Of a stretch of DNA of 47,277 nt, positions 10,630 to 20,925 are shown one piece after another. Position numbers and translations under genes: made by a program. Below the pieces are notes generated by a model, which did not search any database, was not told the DNA's origin, and saw only the letters and a program-made list of their open reading frames with translations. Source of the stretch: Lachnospiraceae bacterium (lineage in GTDB: Bacteria; Bacillota; Clostridia; Lachnospirales; Lachnospiraceae); NCBI GenBank assembly GCA_017441825.1, contig JAFRVD010000028.1:1-47277 (forward strand). Direction: 5' to 3'. The stretch's first letter is position 1. Every line of letters starts with the position of its first letter.

Positions 10630-10671
10630 GGAAACGCCCCTGAACCGTTGTGGTTCAGGGGCGTTTCCTTT
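10630..10671. terminator. bidirectional terminator between the DUF389 gene and guaA
   Basis: A perfect 17-bp stem (10630-10646 with 10652-10668) with loop GTTGT is followed by CTTT on the plus strand. It lies between convergent stops at 10604 and 10681 and can end both transcripts, including the long glnN-guaA operon. Confidence 0.9.
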
Positions 10672-10680
10672 ACGGAGCCG

Positions 10681-12213
10681 TCATTCCCATTCCACCGTTG
10701 CCGGCGGCTTCGAGGAGATATCGTAGACCACCCTGGAGATGCCCGGGACCTCGTTCGTGATGCGGCTGCTGGCGCGCTCCAGGACCTCGTAGGGGAGCCT
10801 GGTCCACTCCGCGGTCATGAAGTCATCCGTGGAGACGGCGCGGAGCGCCGCGGTGTATCCGTAAGTCCTTGCATCGCCCATCACGCCCACAGACCGCGCG
10901 TTCGTGAGGACCGCGAAGTACTGGTTCGGCGTCTCGGGAAGCGCCGCACGGTCGATCTCTTCCCGGAAAATCGCGTCCGCTTCCTGCAGGAGGCGGATCT
11001 TTTCTTCTGTTATATCGCCGATGATCCGCACCGCAAGCCCCGGTCCCGGGAACGGCTGGCGCCACACGAGCTCCTTCGGCAGCCCCAGCATGGTGCCCAC
11101 GCTCCGGACCTCGTCCTTAAAGAAATCACGGAGCGGCTCGACGATGATATCGAAGGAGATGGTGTCCGGCAGCCCGCCCACGTTGTGGTGGCTCTTGATG
11201 ACCGCCGAAGCACCCTTGCCGCTTTCGATCACGTCGGGGTAGATGGTCCCCTGCGCGAGCGCGTGTACGTGTCCGATCTTCTGCGCCTCCGCCTCGAATA
11301 CGCGGATGAACTCCTCGCCGATGATCTTACGCTTCGTTTCGGGATCGCTCACTCCGGCGAGCTTCCCCAGGAACCGCTCCGCCGCGTTCACCCGGATCAG
11401 GTTCACTCCGAACCCGTGCCGGAAGGTCTGCTCCACAAAATCGCCTTCACCTTTTCGAAGGAGACCGTGGTCCACAAACACGCACGTCAGGTCCTGCCCG
11501 ATGGCTTCATGAAGGAGCAGGGCAGCCACGGAAGAGTCCACGCCGCCGGAGAGGGCGAGCAGGACCTTCTTTCCGGAGAGCTCCTCCCGGTACTTCTCGA
11601 TCGCCTTCCGGGCGTAGTCCTCCGCGTTCCAGTCCGCGGAGCACTCGCAGATCCCGAACAGGAAATTCCGCAGGATCTCCTTTCCGAACACAGTATGGGT
11701 GACCTCGGGATGGAACTGGACGCCGTAAAGCTTCCGGCTGTCGTCCGCCATGGCCGCGCACGGGCACTTGTCCGTCCGTGCGATCACGCTGAATCTCTCC
11801 GGAGCCTTGCTCACGTAATCCGTGTGGCTCATCCACACAACGCTTTCGGGCTCGACACCGTCGAACAGCGGGTGCGCGTCCGCATAAAGCACCGTCTTCC
11901 CGTATTCGCTCGAATTCTCCGCACCGGTAACCGTTCCCCCGGCCATCCACGTCATAAGCTGGTGTCCGTAGCAGATCCCGAGGACCGGGACGCCCAGATT
12001 CAGGATCTCCGGGTCATAGTGCGGTGACGCCGGGTCATACACGCTGTTCGGCCCGCCCGTGAAAATGATCCCGCGGTATCCGGCCTCTCTGATCTCAAAG
12101 AGAGAGATCCGGTCGTAAGGCCGGATCTCTGCATATACGTGCTGCTCCCGGACGCGTCTTGCGATCAGCTGGTTATACTGTCCGCCAAAATCCAGTACAA
12201 GGATCTTATCCAT
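10681..12213 (-). CDS. guaA: GMP synthase (glutamine-hydrolysing)
   Basis: 510 residues. It converts XMP to GMP with ATP and glutamine. The class I amidotransferase half has the nucleophile Cys81 in GICYGHQL and the His-Glu pair in QFHPEV near 170. The ATP-pyrophosphatase half has the P-loop [10 protein letters not shown] near 225, and the C-terminal dimerisation domain ends PATVEWE as usual. I start at 12213, where AAAGGAG lies eight bases upstream; the frame stays open further upstream only by overlap with purB. It is the last gene of the eight-gene minus-strand operon, 34 bases after purB, and completes its purine section with another glutamine user. Confidence 0.98.
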   Translation of the reverse strand: MDKILVLDFGGQYNQLIARRVREQHVYAEIRPYDRISLFEIREAGYRGIIFTGGPNSVYDPASPHYDPEILNLGVPVLGICYGHQLMTWMAGGTVTGAENSSEYGKTVLYADAHPLFDGVEPESVVWMSHTDYVSKAPERFSVIARTDKCPCAAMADDSRKLYGVQFHPEVTHTVFGKEILRNFLFGICECSADWNAEDYARKAIEKYREELSGKKVLLALSGGVDSSVAALLLHEAIGQDLTCVFVDHGLLRKGEGDFVEQTFRHGFGVNLIRVNAAERFLGKLAGVSDPETKRKIIGEEFIRVFEAEAQKIGHVHALAQGTIYPDVIESGKGASAVIKSHHNVGGLPDTISFDIIVEPLRDFFKDEVRSVGTMLGLPKELVWRQPFPGPGLAVRIIGDITEEKIRLLQEADAIFREEIDRAALPETPNQYFAVLTNARSVGVMGDARTYGYTAALRAVSTDDFMTAEWTRLPYEVLERASSRITNEVPGISRVVYDISSKPPATVEWE

Positions 12214-12247
12214 CCGTTTCGCTCCTTTTGATGTTACAGGAATAAAT

Positions 12248-13663
12248 TTACAGATCGATCTCCGCCGAAGTCTCCTCTGCCTCCGTAAGGTACGGCCGCA
12301 CCTTTTCAAGGTACAGAGTGACCTGCTCCGGGCACCGCCCGATATAGAGCGACGGCTTGAGGACCGCGTTGATCTCTTCTTCACTGATGCCGAAGTCCGG
12401 CTCCTTAGCGAGCCGTGCGGGCAGATCGCAGTCCAGCCCTTCCTTCATCCGCGCCGTTGCTTCCATGGAGCACTTCCGGATGATCTCGTGGAGCTTCTGG
12501 CGGTCTCCGCCGCGCTTCACGCCCTCCATGAGGAGGTTCTCCGTCGCGATGAACGGCAGGTATTCCCTGACGGTCCTTGCGACGATCTGTTCGTTCACCC
12601 GAAGCCCGTTCGTCACGTTCTGCGCGAGCCTAAGAATTGCGTCTGCCGAAAGGAAGCCCTCCGGCAGGGAGATCCGGCGGTTCGCGGAGTCGTCGAGCGT
12701 GCGCTCAAGCCACTGGACCGAAGCAGTCATCGGCGCGTTCATGGCGTCCGCCATGAGGTAGCGCGCGAGCGAGCAGATCCGTTCGCACCGCATGGGGTTC
12801 CGCTTGTACGCCATGGCTGAAGAGCCGATCTGGTTCGCTTCAAAGGGCTCTTCCAGCTGCCGGTCGTGCTGCAGGAGGCGGATGTCGTTGGCCATCCGGT
12901 ACAGGCTCTGCGCGATGGAAGAGAGCGCATTGAGGATACGGCTGTCCACCTTTCTCGGGTACGTCTGCCCGCAGACGTCAAAGCACTCCGTAAAGCCGAA
13001 CGAGGCGGCCAGCGCCTTGTTCATTTCGTCGATCTTCCCGGTGTCCCCGTCAAAGAGGTCCAGGAAGCTCGCCTCCGTGCCCGTGGTGCCGCGGCAGCCC
13101 AGGAATTTAATGTTTTCAATTGCGAAGTCGAGCTCGTGAAGGTCGGACATGAGGTCCTGGATCCAGAGCGTGGCGCGCTTCCCCATGGTCACGAGCTGAG
13201 CAGGCTGGTAATGGGTGTAGCCAAGCGTCGGAAGCGCCTTGTAGGCTTCCGCAAACTCCGCCAGGTTTTTCACAACAGCGAGCAGGCCCTTCCGAAGATA
13301 CTGAAGGCCGTCCCGGTAGATCACGAGGTCCGCATTGTCCGTGACGTAGCAGCTGGTCGCACCCAGATGGATGATCCCGGCTGCGGACGGCGCCACAAGG
13401 CCGTACGCATACACGTGCGCCATCACGTCGTGGCGCACTTCCTTTTCTCTTTTCCGGACGCACTCGTAGTCGATGTCCGTGATATGCGCCTCAAGCTCCC
13501 TGACCTGGTCTTCCGTAATGGGGAGCCCGAGCTTCATTTCCTCCCTTGCGAGCGCGACCCAGAGCCTGCGCCAGGTCTGGTACCGCGTATCCGAAGAGAA
13601 GAGCTTCAGCATGTATTCGGATGCGTAGCGTGAAGATAACGGGGATTCATAACGGTCTGTCAT
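12248..13663 (-). CDS. purB: adenylosuccinate lyase
   Basis: 471 residues of the fumarase/aspartase superfamily. It acts twice in purine synthesis, splitting fumarate from SAICAR and from adenylosuccinate. The superfamily signature appears as [15 protein letters not shown] near residue 287, and the N-terminal [14 protein letters not shown] is typical of the longer eukaryote-like purB type found in many clostridia. AAGGAGG precedes the ATG. It lies 11 bases after purA, the enzyme that makes its second substrate. Confidence 0.96.
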   Translation of the reverse strand: MTDRYESPLSSRYASEYMLKLFSSDTRYQTWRRLWVALAREEMKLGLPITEDQVRELEAHITDIDYECVRKREKEVRHDVMAHVYAYGLVAPSAAGIIHLGATSCYVTDNADLVIYRDGLQYLRKGLLAVVKNLAEFAEAYKALPTLGYTHYQPAQLVTMGKRATLWIQDLMSDLHELDFAIENIKFLGCRGTTGTEASFLDLFDGDTGKIDEMNKALAASFGFTECFDVCGQTYPRKVDSRILNALSSIAQSLYRMANDIRLLQHDRQLEEPFEANQIGSSAMAYKRNPMRCERICSLARYLMADAMNAPMTASVQWLERTLDDSANRRISLPEGFLSADAILRLAQNVTNGLRVNEQIVARTVREYLPFIATENLLMEGVKRGGDRQKLHEIIRKCSMEATARMKEGLDCDLPARLAKEPDFGISEEEINAVLKPSLYIGRCPEQVTLYLEKVRPYLTEAEETSAEIDL

Positions 13664-13674
13664 AGGGATCCTCC

Positions 13675-14949
13675 TTACCTTAAGATGATGCTGCCGCGCT
13701 CCGCGCCGGTTGAAACGTACGCGATGGGGCAGGAGAGCGCCTGCTCAAGATAGAGCACGTAGTCCTGCGCTTCCTTCGGCAGGTCTTCCCAGCGGTTCGT
13801 GCCGGAGATGTCGCATTTCCAGCCCGGCAGGTACTCGATCACGGGTTCCGCGTCGTTAAGCTCCGCCGGGAACGGGAAGACGTCCGTCTCTTTGCCGTTC
13901 ACACGGTAACGTACACACACGGGGATCCTGTCCATGTAGCTCAGGACGTCCATCTTTGTGAGCGCGATCTTCGTGGCGCCCTGTACCTCTACGCCGTAGC
14001 GGGTGGCGGGGAGATCGACGGGACCCACGCGCCGCGCGCGGCCCGTTTTCGCGCCGTATTCGTGACCTTCTTCACGGAGCTTCTCCGCTTCTTCACCGAA
14101 CATTTCGCAGACAAAGGGACCCTCGCCCACGCAGGTGGAGTAGGCCTTGACCACGCCGATCACCTCGTCGATCTTCGCGCTGGGAAGCCCGGACCCGATG
14201 GGGGCGAACGCTGCAAGCGTGTTGGAGGAAGTGGTGTACGGGTGGATGCCGTAGTCTAAGTCGCGGAGCGCGCCAAGCTGCGCCTCAAAGAGGATGCTCT
14301 TGCCCGCCTTCTGCGCTTCGCGGAGATACGTCCCGGTATCCGCAATATAGGGAAGGAGCGGCTCGCAGTACGTCTTAAGCCAGTCGTCAAGGAATTCCTC
14401 CGTGCAGGGCTCCGCCCCGTAAATACGGGTGAGCGTGAGGTTCTTCCACTCCATGAGCTCCTTAAGGTGCTCCTTCAAATGCTCCGGATAGAAAAGCTCG
14501 CCTGCGAGGACGGTCTTTTTCTGGTATTTATCCGAATAGAACGGCGCGATCCCCTGCTTGGTCGACCCGAACTGCTTGTCCGCAAGCCGGGCCTCCTCCA
14601 GGGCGTCGAGGTCCCTGTGCCAGGGGAGAAGAAGAGACGCGCGGTTACTGATCCGGAGGTTCTCCGGACTCACTTCCACTCCTTTTTCACGTACGTCGCG
14701 GATCTCCTTCAGGAGGTTCTCCGGGTCCAGCGCCACGCCGTTCCCGAGGATATTCACCACCCCGTCCCGGAAGATCCCGGACGGAAGCAGATGCAGCGCG
14801 AACGTGCCCTTGTCGTTGATGACCGTGTGGCCCGCGTTGCCGCCGCCCTGATACCGCACCACAATATCGTACTGCGCCGTCAGGAGGTCCACCATCCGGC
14901 CCTTTCCTTCATCGCCCCAGTTGATGCCGACGATCACACAGTTGCCCAT
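13675..14949 (-). CDS. purA: adenylosuccinate synthetase
   Basis: 424 residues. It joins IMP and aspartate using GTP on the way to AMP. The N-terminal GTP loop WGDEGKGRMVD carries the catalytic Asp13, and NAGHTV holds the catalytic His41. The IMP-binding and C-terminal segments (GPVDLPATRYG, LPGW) are intact. The start overlaps the purC stop by one base (TAATG at 14949), with the ribosome site inside the end of purC, so translation is coupled. It is followed by purB. Confidence 0.98.
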   Translation of the reverse strand: MGNCVIVGINWGDEGKGRMVDLLTAQYDIVVRYQGGGNAGHTVINDKGTFALHLLPSGIFRDGVVNILGNGVALDPENLLKEIRDVREKGVEVSPENLRISNRASLLLPWHRDLDALEEARLADKQFGSTKQGIAPFYSDKYQKKTVLAGELFYPEHLKEHLKELMEWKNLTLTRIYGAEPCTEEFLDDWLKTYCEPLLPYIADTGTYLREAQKAGKSILFEAQLGALRDLDYGIHPYTTSSNTLAAFAPIGSGLPSAKIDEVIGVVKAYSTCVGEGPFVCEMFGEEAEKLREEGHEYGAKTGRARRVGPVDLPATRYGVEVQGATKIALTKMDVLSYMDRIPVCVRYRVNGKETDVFPFPAELNDAEPVIEYLPGWKCDISGTNRWEDLPKEAQDYVLYLEQALSCPIAYVSTGAERGSIILR

Positions 14950-15671
14950 TATGCCTCCTCGATATTCTTTTCCAGCCTGTCCATGATCTCACGGTACGCG
15001 TCTTCCACGCCGCCCAGATCCCGGCGGAAACGGTCTTTGTCCAGCTTCTTTCCGGTCGCGGAGTCCCAGAGTCTGCAGGTGTCCGGGCTGATCTCGTCCG
15101 CAAGGACGATCTTACCGTCCGAAAGGCGGCCGAACTCCAGCTTGAAGTCGACCAGCGTGACGCCGGAGCTGAGCCAGAACTTCTTCAGTTCTTCGTTGAC
15201 CTTGAACGCGTAGCGCTTGATGGTCTCGATTTCCTTCGGGGTCGCGAGCTTCAGCGCAAGCGCGTGGTATTCGTTGATGAGCGGATCGCCCAGCGCGTCG
15301 TTTTTATAGGAGAATTCAATGGTGGGGGCGTCAAAGACGATGCCTTCTTCTACGCCGTAGTTCTTTGCGAAAGAACCTGCGGAGATGTTCCGGATGATCA
15401 CTTCCAGCGGGACGATGCTGACCTTTTTCACCAGCGTCTCGCGGTCGTTGAGCTCCTCCACGAAATGTGTGGGGACTCCGCGCTTTTCGAGCATCCGCAT
15501 GAGGGCGTTGCTCATTTTGTTATTGATAACGCCTTTGCCTTCGATGGTGCCGCGCTTCAGTCCGTTGAACGCTGTCGCGTCGTCCTTGTAGGACACGATC
15601 AGAAGCTCCGGATCTTCCGTTGCGTAAACCTTCTTTGCCTTGCCTTCATACAGTTGTGCGCCCTTTTTCAT
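14949..15671 (-). CDS. purC: SAICAR synthetase
   Basis: 240 residues. It ligates aspartate to CAIR with ATP. It begins with the typical LYEGKAKKVY and contains IIRNISAGSFAK, the LVDFKLEFG segment and the SPDTCRLWD motif. An ATG six codons upstream (15689) is in frame, but its own codons contain the GGAGGT ribosome site that serves the ATG at 15671, so I use 15671. It begins the purine part (purC-purA-purB-guaA) of the operon, 56 bases after glmS. The aspartate-using purC and purA stand next to the amidotransferases. Confidence 0.97.
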   Translation of the reverse strand: MKKGAQLYEGKAKKVYATEDPELLIVSYKDDATAFNGLKRGTIEGKGVINNKMSNALMRMLEKRGVPTHFVEELNDRETLVKKVSIVPLEVIIRNISAGSFAKNYGVEEGIVFDAPTIEFSYKNDALGDPLINEYHALALKLATPKEIETIKRYAFKVNEELKKFWLSSGVTLVDFKLEFGRLSDGKIVLADEISPDTCRLWDSATGKKLDKDRFRRDLGGVEDAYREIMDRLEKNIEEA

Positions 15672-15727
15672 TTTTGTTCGTACCTCCATTTATTTCCGCA
15701 GGCCGGGGATCCCCTGCCTGAATGCGG

Positions 15728-17551
15728 TCATTCTACCGTAACGGATTTTGCGAGATTCTTCGGCTTGTCGATGTCGCAGCCGTTTTCCTTAGCGACGTAA
15801 TACGCGAGAAGCTGTAACGGGACGATCTCTATGACTGCCGAGAACAGCGCGTCCACGTCCGGGATGAACAGGAGATCGTCCGCAGTGGACAGGATCTTCT
15901 GGTTGTTCCGGAACGTCAGCGCGAGGACCTCGGCGCCGCGGGACTTGACCTCCACGATGTTGCTCAGCGTCTTTTCCATGATGGACGGATTGCAGCAGAG
16001 CGCGATGACCGGCTGATGCTCCTCAATAAGCGCGATGGTGCCGTGCTTCAGCTCTCCCGCGGCGTAAGCCTCCGCGTGGAGATAGGAGATCTCCTTCATC
16101 TTGAGCGCGCCTTCCAGGGCCGTCGCGTAGTCCGTGTTCCGGCCGATGAAGAACAGCGCCTTGTGATCGTGGTATTTCTTCGCGAGCGCAGGAATGGTCG
16201 GGTTCATGTCGATGGCCTGCTGGATCCGCCGCGGGAGCTCCATGAGCATGTCCGTGAGAGTCTCTTCCGGCACCGTCAGCCGCCACAGGTGGTCCGAGAA
16301 GTACACGGAGAGCATGTAGAGCACCGTGATCTGGGTCGTGTAGCCCTTGGTGGTGGCCACGGCGATCTCCGGGCCCGCCCACGTGTAGATCGTGTAGTCC
16401 GCAAGCTTCGCGACGGTGCTTCCCACCACGTTTACGATCGCGAGCGTCCTGGCGCCGCGCGTCTTGCACTCTTTTAAGGCGGCGATCGTATCGGCCGTCT
16501 CTCCGGACTGCGAGATCACGATGACGAGCGTCGTGTCGTCAATGAGCGGCTCGCTGTACCTGAGCTCGCTCGCGAGCTCCACCTCAACCGGGATACGGGT
16601 CAGGCGCTCAAGCGCGTACCTGCCCGCGCAGCCCGCGTAATAGGCCGAACCGCATGCCGTGATGATGATCTTCCGGATATCCGCAAGATACGGGAGGATG
16701 CCCTGAAGCTCCTCAAATACGACCTTGCCGTCGCGGATCCTGGGCGCGATGGTTGCCTTGACCGCGCCGGGCTGCTCCATGATCTCCTTCAGCATGAAGT
16801 GTTCGAAGCCGCCCTTTTCCGCCGCCTGGACGTCCCAGAGGACCCTGGTGGGCTTTTTCGAGACTTCCTGTCCCAAAACGTCAAAGATTTTGATGGAGCT
16901 TTCCGAAAGCTCCGCGAATTCCCCGTCCTCTAAGTAGATCACGTTCCGCGTGTGATTCACGAGCGCCGTGACGTCTGACGCGAAGTAGTTTTCACCGATC
17001 CCGACGCCTAAGATGAGCGGGCTCGCTTCCCGCACCGCATAGATCTTTCCGGGCTCCTCCGAGCTGATCACGCCCAGGGCGTAGGAGCCCGAAAGGCGGT
17101 TCGCAGTCCGGATGAGCGCTTCCCGGATACTTCCATTATAATACATTTCGAGCAAATGTACGATCACTTCCGTATCGGTTTCGCTCTCAAAATGATAGCC
17201 GTCCGCAAGAAGCTCCTCGCGAAGCGTGCTGTAGTTCTCGATAATGCCGTTATGGACGACGGCGAATCGGCCGTCGTTGCTTAAATGGGGGTGTGCGTTT
17301 TCTTCCGTGGGAGCGCCGTGAGTGGCCCACCGGGTGTGTCCGATCCCCGTAAAGCCCGGGACGGCTTCGCCGTCCTTCGTCTTTTCGCAGAGGTTCGCGA
17401 TCCTTCCCTTGACCTTCTGCACAGTGATCCCGTTATCATCCATCACGGCAATGCCGGCGGAATCATACCCTCTGTATTCGAGTTTTTTCAGTCCGTCCAG
17501 CAGAATGGGCGCAGCGTTCTGTCTGCCGGTAAAACCAACGATCCCGCACAT
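15728..17551 (-). CDS. glmS: glutamine-fructose-6-phosphate aminotransferase
   Basis: 607 residues. It makes glucosamine-6-phosphate from fructose-6-phosphate and glutamine, the entry to peptidoglycan amino sugars. The N-terminal nucleophile Cys2 (MCGIVGFTG) starts a class II glutaminase domain (to about 230). Two SIS sugar-isomerase domains follow, about 285-425 (ITACGSAYYAG, SQSGETADT) and 455-600, ending NLAKSVTVE as usual. The short upstream gap (32 bases) leaves no room for the glmS ribozyme that controls many Bacillota genes. Here control must come from the operon leader instead. Confidence 0.98.
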   Translation of the reverse strand: MCGIVGFTGRQNAAPILLDGLKKLEYRGYDSAGIAVMDDNGITVQKVKGRIANLCEKTKDGEAVPGFTGIGHTRWATHGAPTEENAHPHLSNDGRFAVVHNGIIENYSTLREELLADGYHFESETDTEVIVHLLEMYYNGSIREALIRTANRLSGSYALGVISSEEPGKIYAVREASPLILGVGIGENYFASDVTALVNHTRNVIYLEDGEFAELSESSIKIFDVLGQEVSKKPTRVLWDVQAAEKGGFEHFMLKEIMEQPGAVKATIAPRIRDGKVVFEELQGILPYLADIRKIIITACGSAYYAGCAGRYALERLTRIPVEVELASELRYSEPLIDDTTLVIVISQSGETADTIAALKECKTRGARTLAIVNVVGSTVAKLADYTIYTWAGPEIAVATTKGYTTQITVLYMLSVYFSDHLWRLTVPEETLTDMLMELPRRIQQAIDMNPTIPALAKKYHDHKALFFIGRNTDYATALEGALKMKEISYLHAEAYAAGELKHGTIALIEEHQPVIALCCNPSIMEKTLSNIVEVKSRGAEVLALTFRNNQKILSTADDLLFIPDVDALFSAVIEIVPLQLLAYYVAKENGCDIDKPKNLAKSVTVE

Positions 17552-17583
17552 GGCATGCCTCCTGTTTAAAAAGTGAAGTATTA

Positions 17584-19167
17584 TTATTTTCCGCTGTCGC
17601 CGTAGTTCGAAAGGACGCGTGCGGACGGGTCGTCCACGTTGCAGCCCTCCCAGGACTTATTCGGCATCCAGAAATCAATTATCATTTCCGCCTGGCCGGG
17701 GTAGTACTTCTCAAAGATCTCCCGGTACAGGAGGGATTCCTTCGTAAACGGCTGTGCGTACGTATACTGCAGCCGTTTTTCTTCAAATTCTTCGTCTGTA
17801 TACTGACTTGCAGCGTACTCCTTTAAGTAGTCCACCATGGAGTGGCCCACGGCGTCGGAGAACGCCGCCTTTTCACGCCAGAGAATGCTGTCCGGAAGGT
17901 ACCCGAGGCCCTCAAACGCATGCCGGAGCAGGTACTTGCCCTTTCCGTACGTGTTGATCTTTTTCTCCGGGTCCAGGTCCATCACGTAGCGGACGAACGC
18001 GAGGTCGCCGAAGGGCACGCGCGCCTCCAGCGAGTTCACGGAGATGCACCGGTCCGCCCGGAGCACGTCGTACATGTGAAGCTCGCGGATCCGCTTTTCC
18101 GCCTCCTCCTGGAAAGCCTCCGCCGATGGCGCGAAATCCGTATACTTGTAGCCGAACAGCTCGTCCGAGATCTCTCCCGTGAGGATCACGCGCACGTCCG
18201 TCCGCTCATGGATCGCCTTGCAGACAAGGTACATGCCCATGCTCGCGCGGATGGTGGTGATGTCGTACGTCCCGAGAAGATGGATGACGTCTTCGAGCGA
18301 GGAGATCACCTCGTCGGGCGTCATATAGACCTCCGTGTGGTCGCTCCCGATAAAGTCCGCCACCTGCTTTGCGTATTTTAAATCGATGGCGTCCTCGCTC
18401 ATCCCGATGGCGAACGTCCGGATGGGCGTTTCACTCTCCCTGGCCGCGATCGCGCATACAAGCGACGAATCCAGGCCGCCCGAAAGGAGGAAGCCGACCT
18501 TCGCGTCAGCTACGAGGCGCTTCTGCACGCCGCCGATGAGCTTTTCGCGGATCTTCACACACGCGGTCTCCGTATCATCATAGCAGACAGTCTCCGTCTT
18601 CGCAATATCAGAGTAGCAGATGAAGCGGCCGTCTTTGTAATAATGGCCCGGCGGGAAGGGCATGATCCTGTCAGAAAGCCCAACAAGGTTCTTCGCTTCG
18701 CTCGCGAACAGAATTGTGCCCGTTGCGTCATAGCCGTAGTAGAGCGGCCGGATGCCGATGGGATCCCGGGCCGCGATGTACTCGCCGGTCCGTCCGTCGT
18801 ATAAAATGCACGCAAACTCCGCGTCGAGCCGCGCGAAAAGCTCCGTCCCGTACTCAAAATACAGGGGCAGGAGGATCTCGCAGTCGCTGTCCGACGCGAA
18901 GGTATAGCCCTTTTTCCGGAGCATCTCCCGGTCCTTTTCGAAGCCGTAGAGCTCGCCGTTGCAGACGGAATAACTCCCGTGAAGTTCAAAGGGCTGCATG
19001 CCGGACGGCGTCAGCCCCATGATGGAAAGTCTGTGAAAGCCTAAAATTCCGTTTCCGGTATCCACAATACGGGTATCGTCCGGACCGCGGGACTTTGTTT
19101 TCACAAAGCCCCGCGTAAAAGCGTCCATATCAGGGACGGTCCCGCAGTATCCAAAAATCGAACACAT
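17584..19167 (-). CDS. asnB: asparagine synthase (glutamine-hydrolysing)
   Basis: 527 residues. It converts aspartate to asparagine with ATP and glutamine. The class II glutaminase domain starts at Cys2 (MCSIFGYCG), with the substrate-binding RGPDD at 27-31 and CNGELYG at 69-75. The ATP-pyrophosphatase loop SGGLDSS is at 229-235 in the synthetase domain. Length and the C-terminal YYPGQAEMIIDFWMPNKSW suit the shorter bacterial AsnB type. AGGAGG precedes the ATG. It sits 14 bases after the ammonium transporter gene and 32 before glmS, so two Cys2-type amidotransferases are adjacent. Confidence 0.95.
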   Translation of the reverse strand: MCSIFGYCGTVPDMDAFTRGFVKTKSRGPDDTRIVDTGNGILGFHRLSIMGLTPSGMQPFELHGSYSVCNGELYGFEKDREMLRKKGYTFASDSDCEILLPLYFEYGTELFARLDAEFACILYDGRTGEYIAARDPIGIRPLYYGYDATGTILFASEAKNLVGLSDRIMPFPPGHYYKDGRFICYSDIAKTETVCYDDTETACVKIREKLIGGVQKRLVADAKVGFLLSGGLDSSLVCAIAARESETPIRTFAIGMSEDAIDLKYAKQVADFIGSDHTEVYMTPDEVISSLEDVIHLLGTYDITTIRASMGMYLVCKAIHERTDVRVILTGEISDELFGYKYTDFAPSAEAFQEEAEKRIRELHMYDVLRADRCISVNSLEARVPFGDLAFVRYVMDLDPEKKINTYGKGKYLLRHAFEGLGYLPDSILWREKAAFSDAVGHSMVDYLKEYAASQYTDEEFEEKRLQYTYAQPFTKESLLYREIFEKYYPGQAEMIIDFWMPNKSWEGCNVDDPSARVLSNYGDSGK

Positions 19168-19181
19168 GCGCTGTCCTCCTG

Positions 19182-20906
19182 TTACTCTACGTCCTGAAGC
19201 GCGTCGTAGCCTTCTTCACCGGTACGGACCTTCACGACGTTCTCCACGTCGTACACAAAGATCTTGCCGTCGCCGATATGCCCGGTGTACAGCACCTTCT
19301 TTGCGGTCTCGATCACGTCCCGCACAGGGATCTTGCTGACCACGATGTCCACCTGGACCTTCGGGCGAAGGTCGGTCTCAACCGCGACGCCGCGGTAGAA
19401 TTCCGTGTGGCCCTTCTGCATGCCGTAGCCCATGACGTGCGCGACGGTCATTCCTGTGATGCCAAGCTTGGACATCGCGTCCTTCAGTGCGTACAGCTTC
19501 TCTTCCTTGAAGACGATCTCGACCTTCGTGAACTTGTGGCCGTCCTCACGGTAAGCCTGTTCATGCTTGACCGGAACGGCTTCCGCCGGCGGTGTGGTGC
19601 CGGTCACCGGGACGATCGGCTCGCCGGTACCGAACTCTGCATACTTGTCCACAGCGGGCATGAAGTCCGCATAGGCGCTCGGCAGGCCGTGCTCGGTAAT
19701 GTCGAGGCCGGTAAGCTCGTCCTCGGGATTCGCCCGGAGGAAATTGACCTTCTTTAAGAGCTTGAAGAAGAGCAGCATGGTTACCGTGGCCCAGACCGCA
19801 ACAGCGAGGAATCCGAGGATCTGGAGACCCAGCTGTTTGAATTCGCCGGTGTAGAAGAGGCCGTTCAAGCCTGCCGGCGCATCCGGGTTCGCAAGAAGAC
19901 CGACGGCGATGGTACCCCAGATACCGTTCGCGCAGTGCACGCCCACGGCGCCGACCGGGTCGTCCACGTGGAGCTTGAGATCCAGGACCTCAACTACCAC
20001 GACGACCAGGATGCCGGCCACAATACCGACTACAGAGGCGCCCACGGCGTCAAACGCGTCGCACCCTGCGGTCACGGCCACGAGGCCGGCCAGGGAGGCA
20101 TTGAGACACATGGACACGTCAGGCTTTCCGTTCTTCACCCATGTGTAGATCATCGTCGTGCAGGTCGCGACGGACGGTGCAATGGTGGTGGTCAGGAAAA
20201 TCGCGGAAAGCTCCGAGGGAGTGGTGGCCGCGGCACCGTTGAAACCGTACCAGCCGAGCCACAGGATGAATACGCCCAGAGCGCCGAGGGGGATCGAATG
20301 ACCCGGAATGGCGTTGACCTTTACTACCTTCCCTTTTTTATCCTTCACATATTTGCCGATACGCGGGCCGAGGAGCGCCGCGCCGATGAGCGCCGCAATG
20401 CCGCCCACCATGTGGATCGCGCAGGAGCCTGCGTAATCGTGGAAGCCGAGCTGCGAAAGCCAGCCGCCGCCCCAGATCCAGTGCGCTTCGATGGGGTAGA
20501 TCAGCAGGCTGATTACGCCTGAATACACACAGTATGCCGAAAACTTCGTGCGCTCCGCCATGGCGCCGGAAACGATGGTCGCCGTGGTCGCGCAGAACAC
20601 CAGGTTGAATACAAAATAGCTTGCGTCGGTAAAGCCTTCCGAAGGAGAGGCGATAAATTCCCTGAAATGAGTGAACAGCCCGAGGTTCGGTATGCCGATG
20701 AGGCCGAACAGCGCGTCCTCGCCCATCATGAGCGAGTAGCCGAGGAGCGAGAAGACCACGGTGCCGATGCAGAAATCCATCAGGTTCTTCATGATGATGT
20801 TGCCGGCGTTTTTTGCACGGGTGAAGCCTGTCTCCACCATGGCAAAGCCCGCCTGCATCCAGAATACCAATGCAGCGCCTATCAGAAACCAGAATTCAAC
20901 TGTCAT
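19182..20906 (-). CDS. amt: ammonium transporter fused to a PII signal protein
   Basis: 574 residues. Residues 1 to about 400 are an Amt/Mep/Rh channel with about 11 membrane segments and family motifs (QAGFAMVETG, FNLVFCATTATIVSGAMAER, DYAGSCAIHMVGG). A linker of about 50 residues leads to a complete PII (GlnK-like) domain, about 455-574, with T-loop GMQKGHTEFYRG (the Tyr that can be modified is present) and B-loop TGHIGDGKIFV. PII trimers normally bind and block Amt trimers under nitrogen excess; fusion would make that gate intramolecular. I start at ATG 20906, nine bases after GGAGG, rather than a TTG at 20912. It is second in the operon, 19 bases after glnN. Confidence 0.95.
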   Translation of the reverse strand: MTVEFWFLIGAALVFWMQAGFAMVETGFTRAKNAGNIIMKNLMDFCIGTVVFSLLGYSLMMGEDALFGLIGIPNLGLFTHFREFIASPSEGFTDASYFVFNLVFCATTATIVSGAMAERTKFSAYCVYSGVISLLIYPIEAHWIWGGGWLSQLGFHDYAGSCAIHMVGGIAALIGAALLGPRIGKYVKDKKGKVVKVNAIPGHSIPLGALGVFILWLGWYGFNGAAATTPSELSAIFLTTTIAPSVATCTTMIYTWVKNGKPDVSMCLNASLAGLVAVTAGCDAFDAVGASVVGIVAGILVVVVVEVLDLKLHVDDPVGAVGVHCANGIWGTIAVGLLANPDAPAGLNGLFYTGEFKQLGLQILGFLAVAVWATVTMLLFFKLLKKVNFLRANPEDELTGLDITEHGLPSAYADFMPAVDKYAEFGTGEPIVPVTGTTPPAEAVPVKHEQAYREDGHKFTKVEIVFKEEKLYALKDAMSKLGITGMTVAHVMGYGMQKGHTEFYRGVAVETDLRPKVQVDIVVSKIPVRDVIETAKKVLYTGHIGDGKIFVYDVENVVKVRTGEEGYDALQDVE

Positions 20907-20925
20907 AAGCAAAAACCTCCGCGTA

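Noticed and set aside
17552-17583. glmS ribozyme before glmS
   Set aside because: The gap to asnB is only 32 bases, far too short for the ribozyme.
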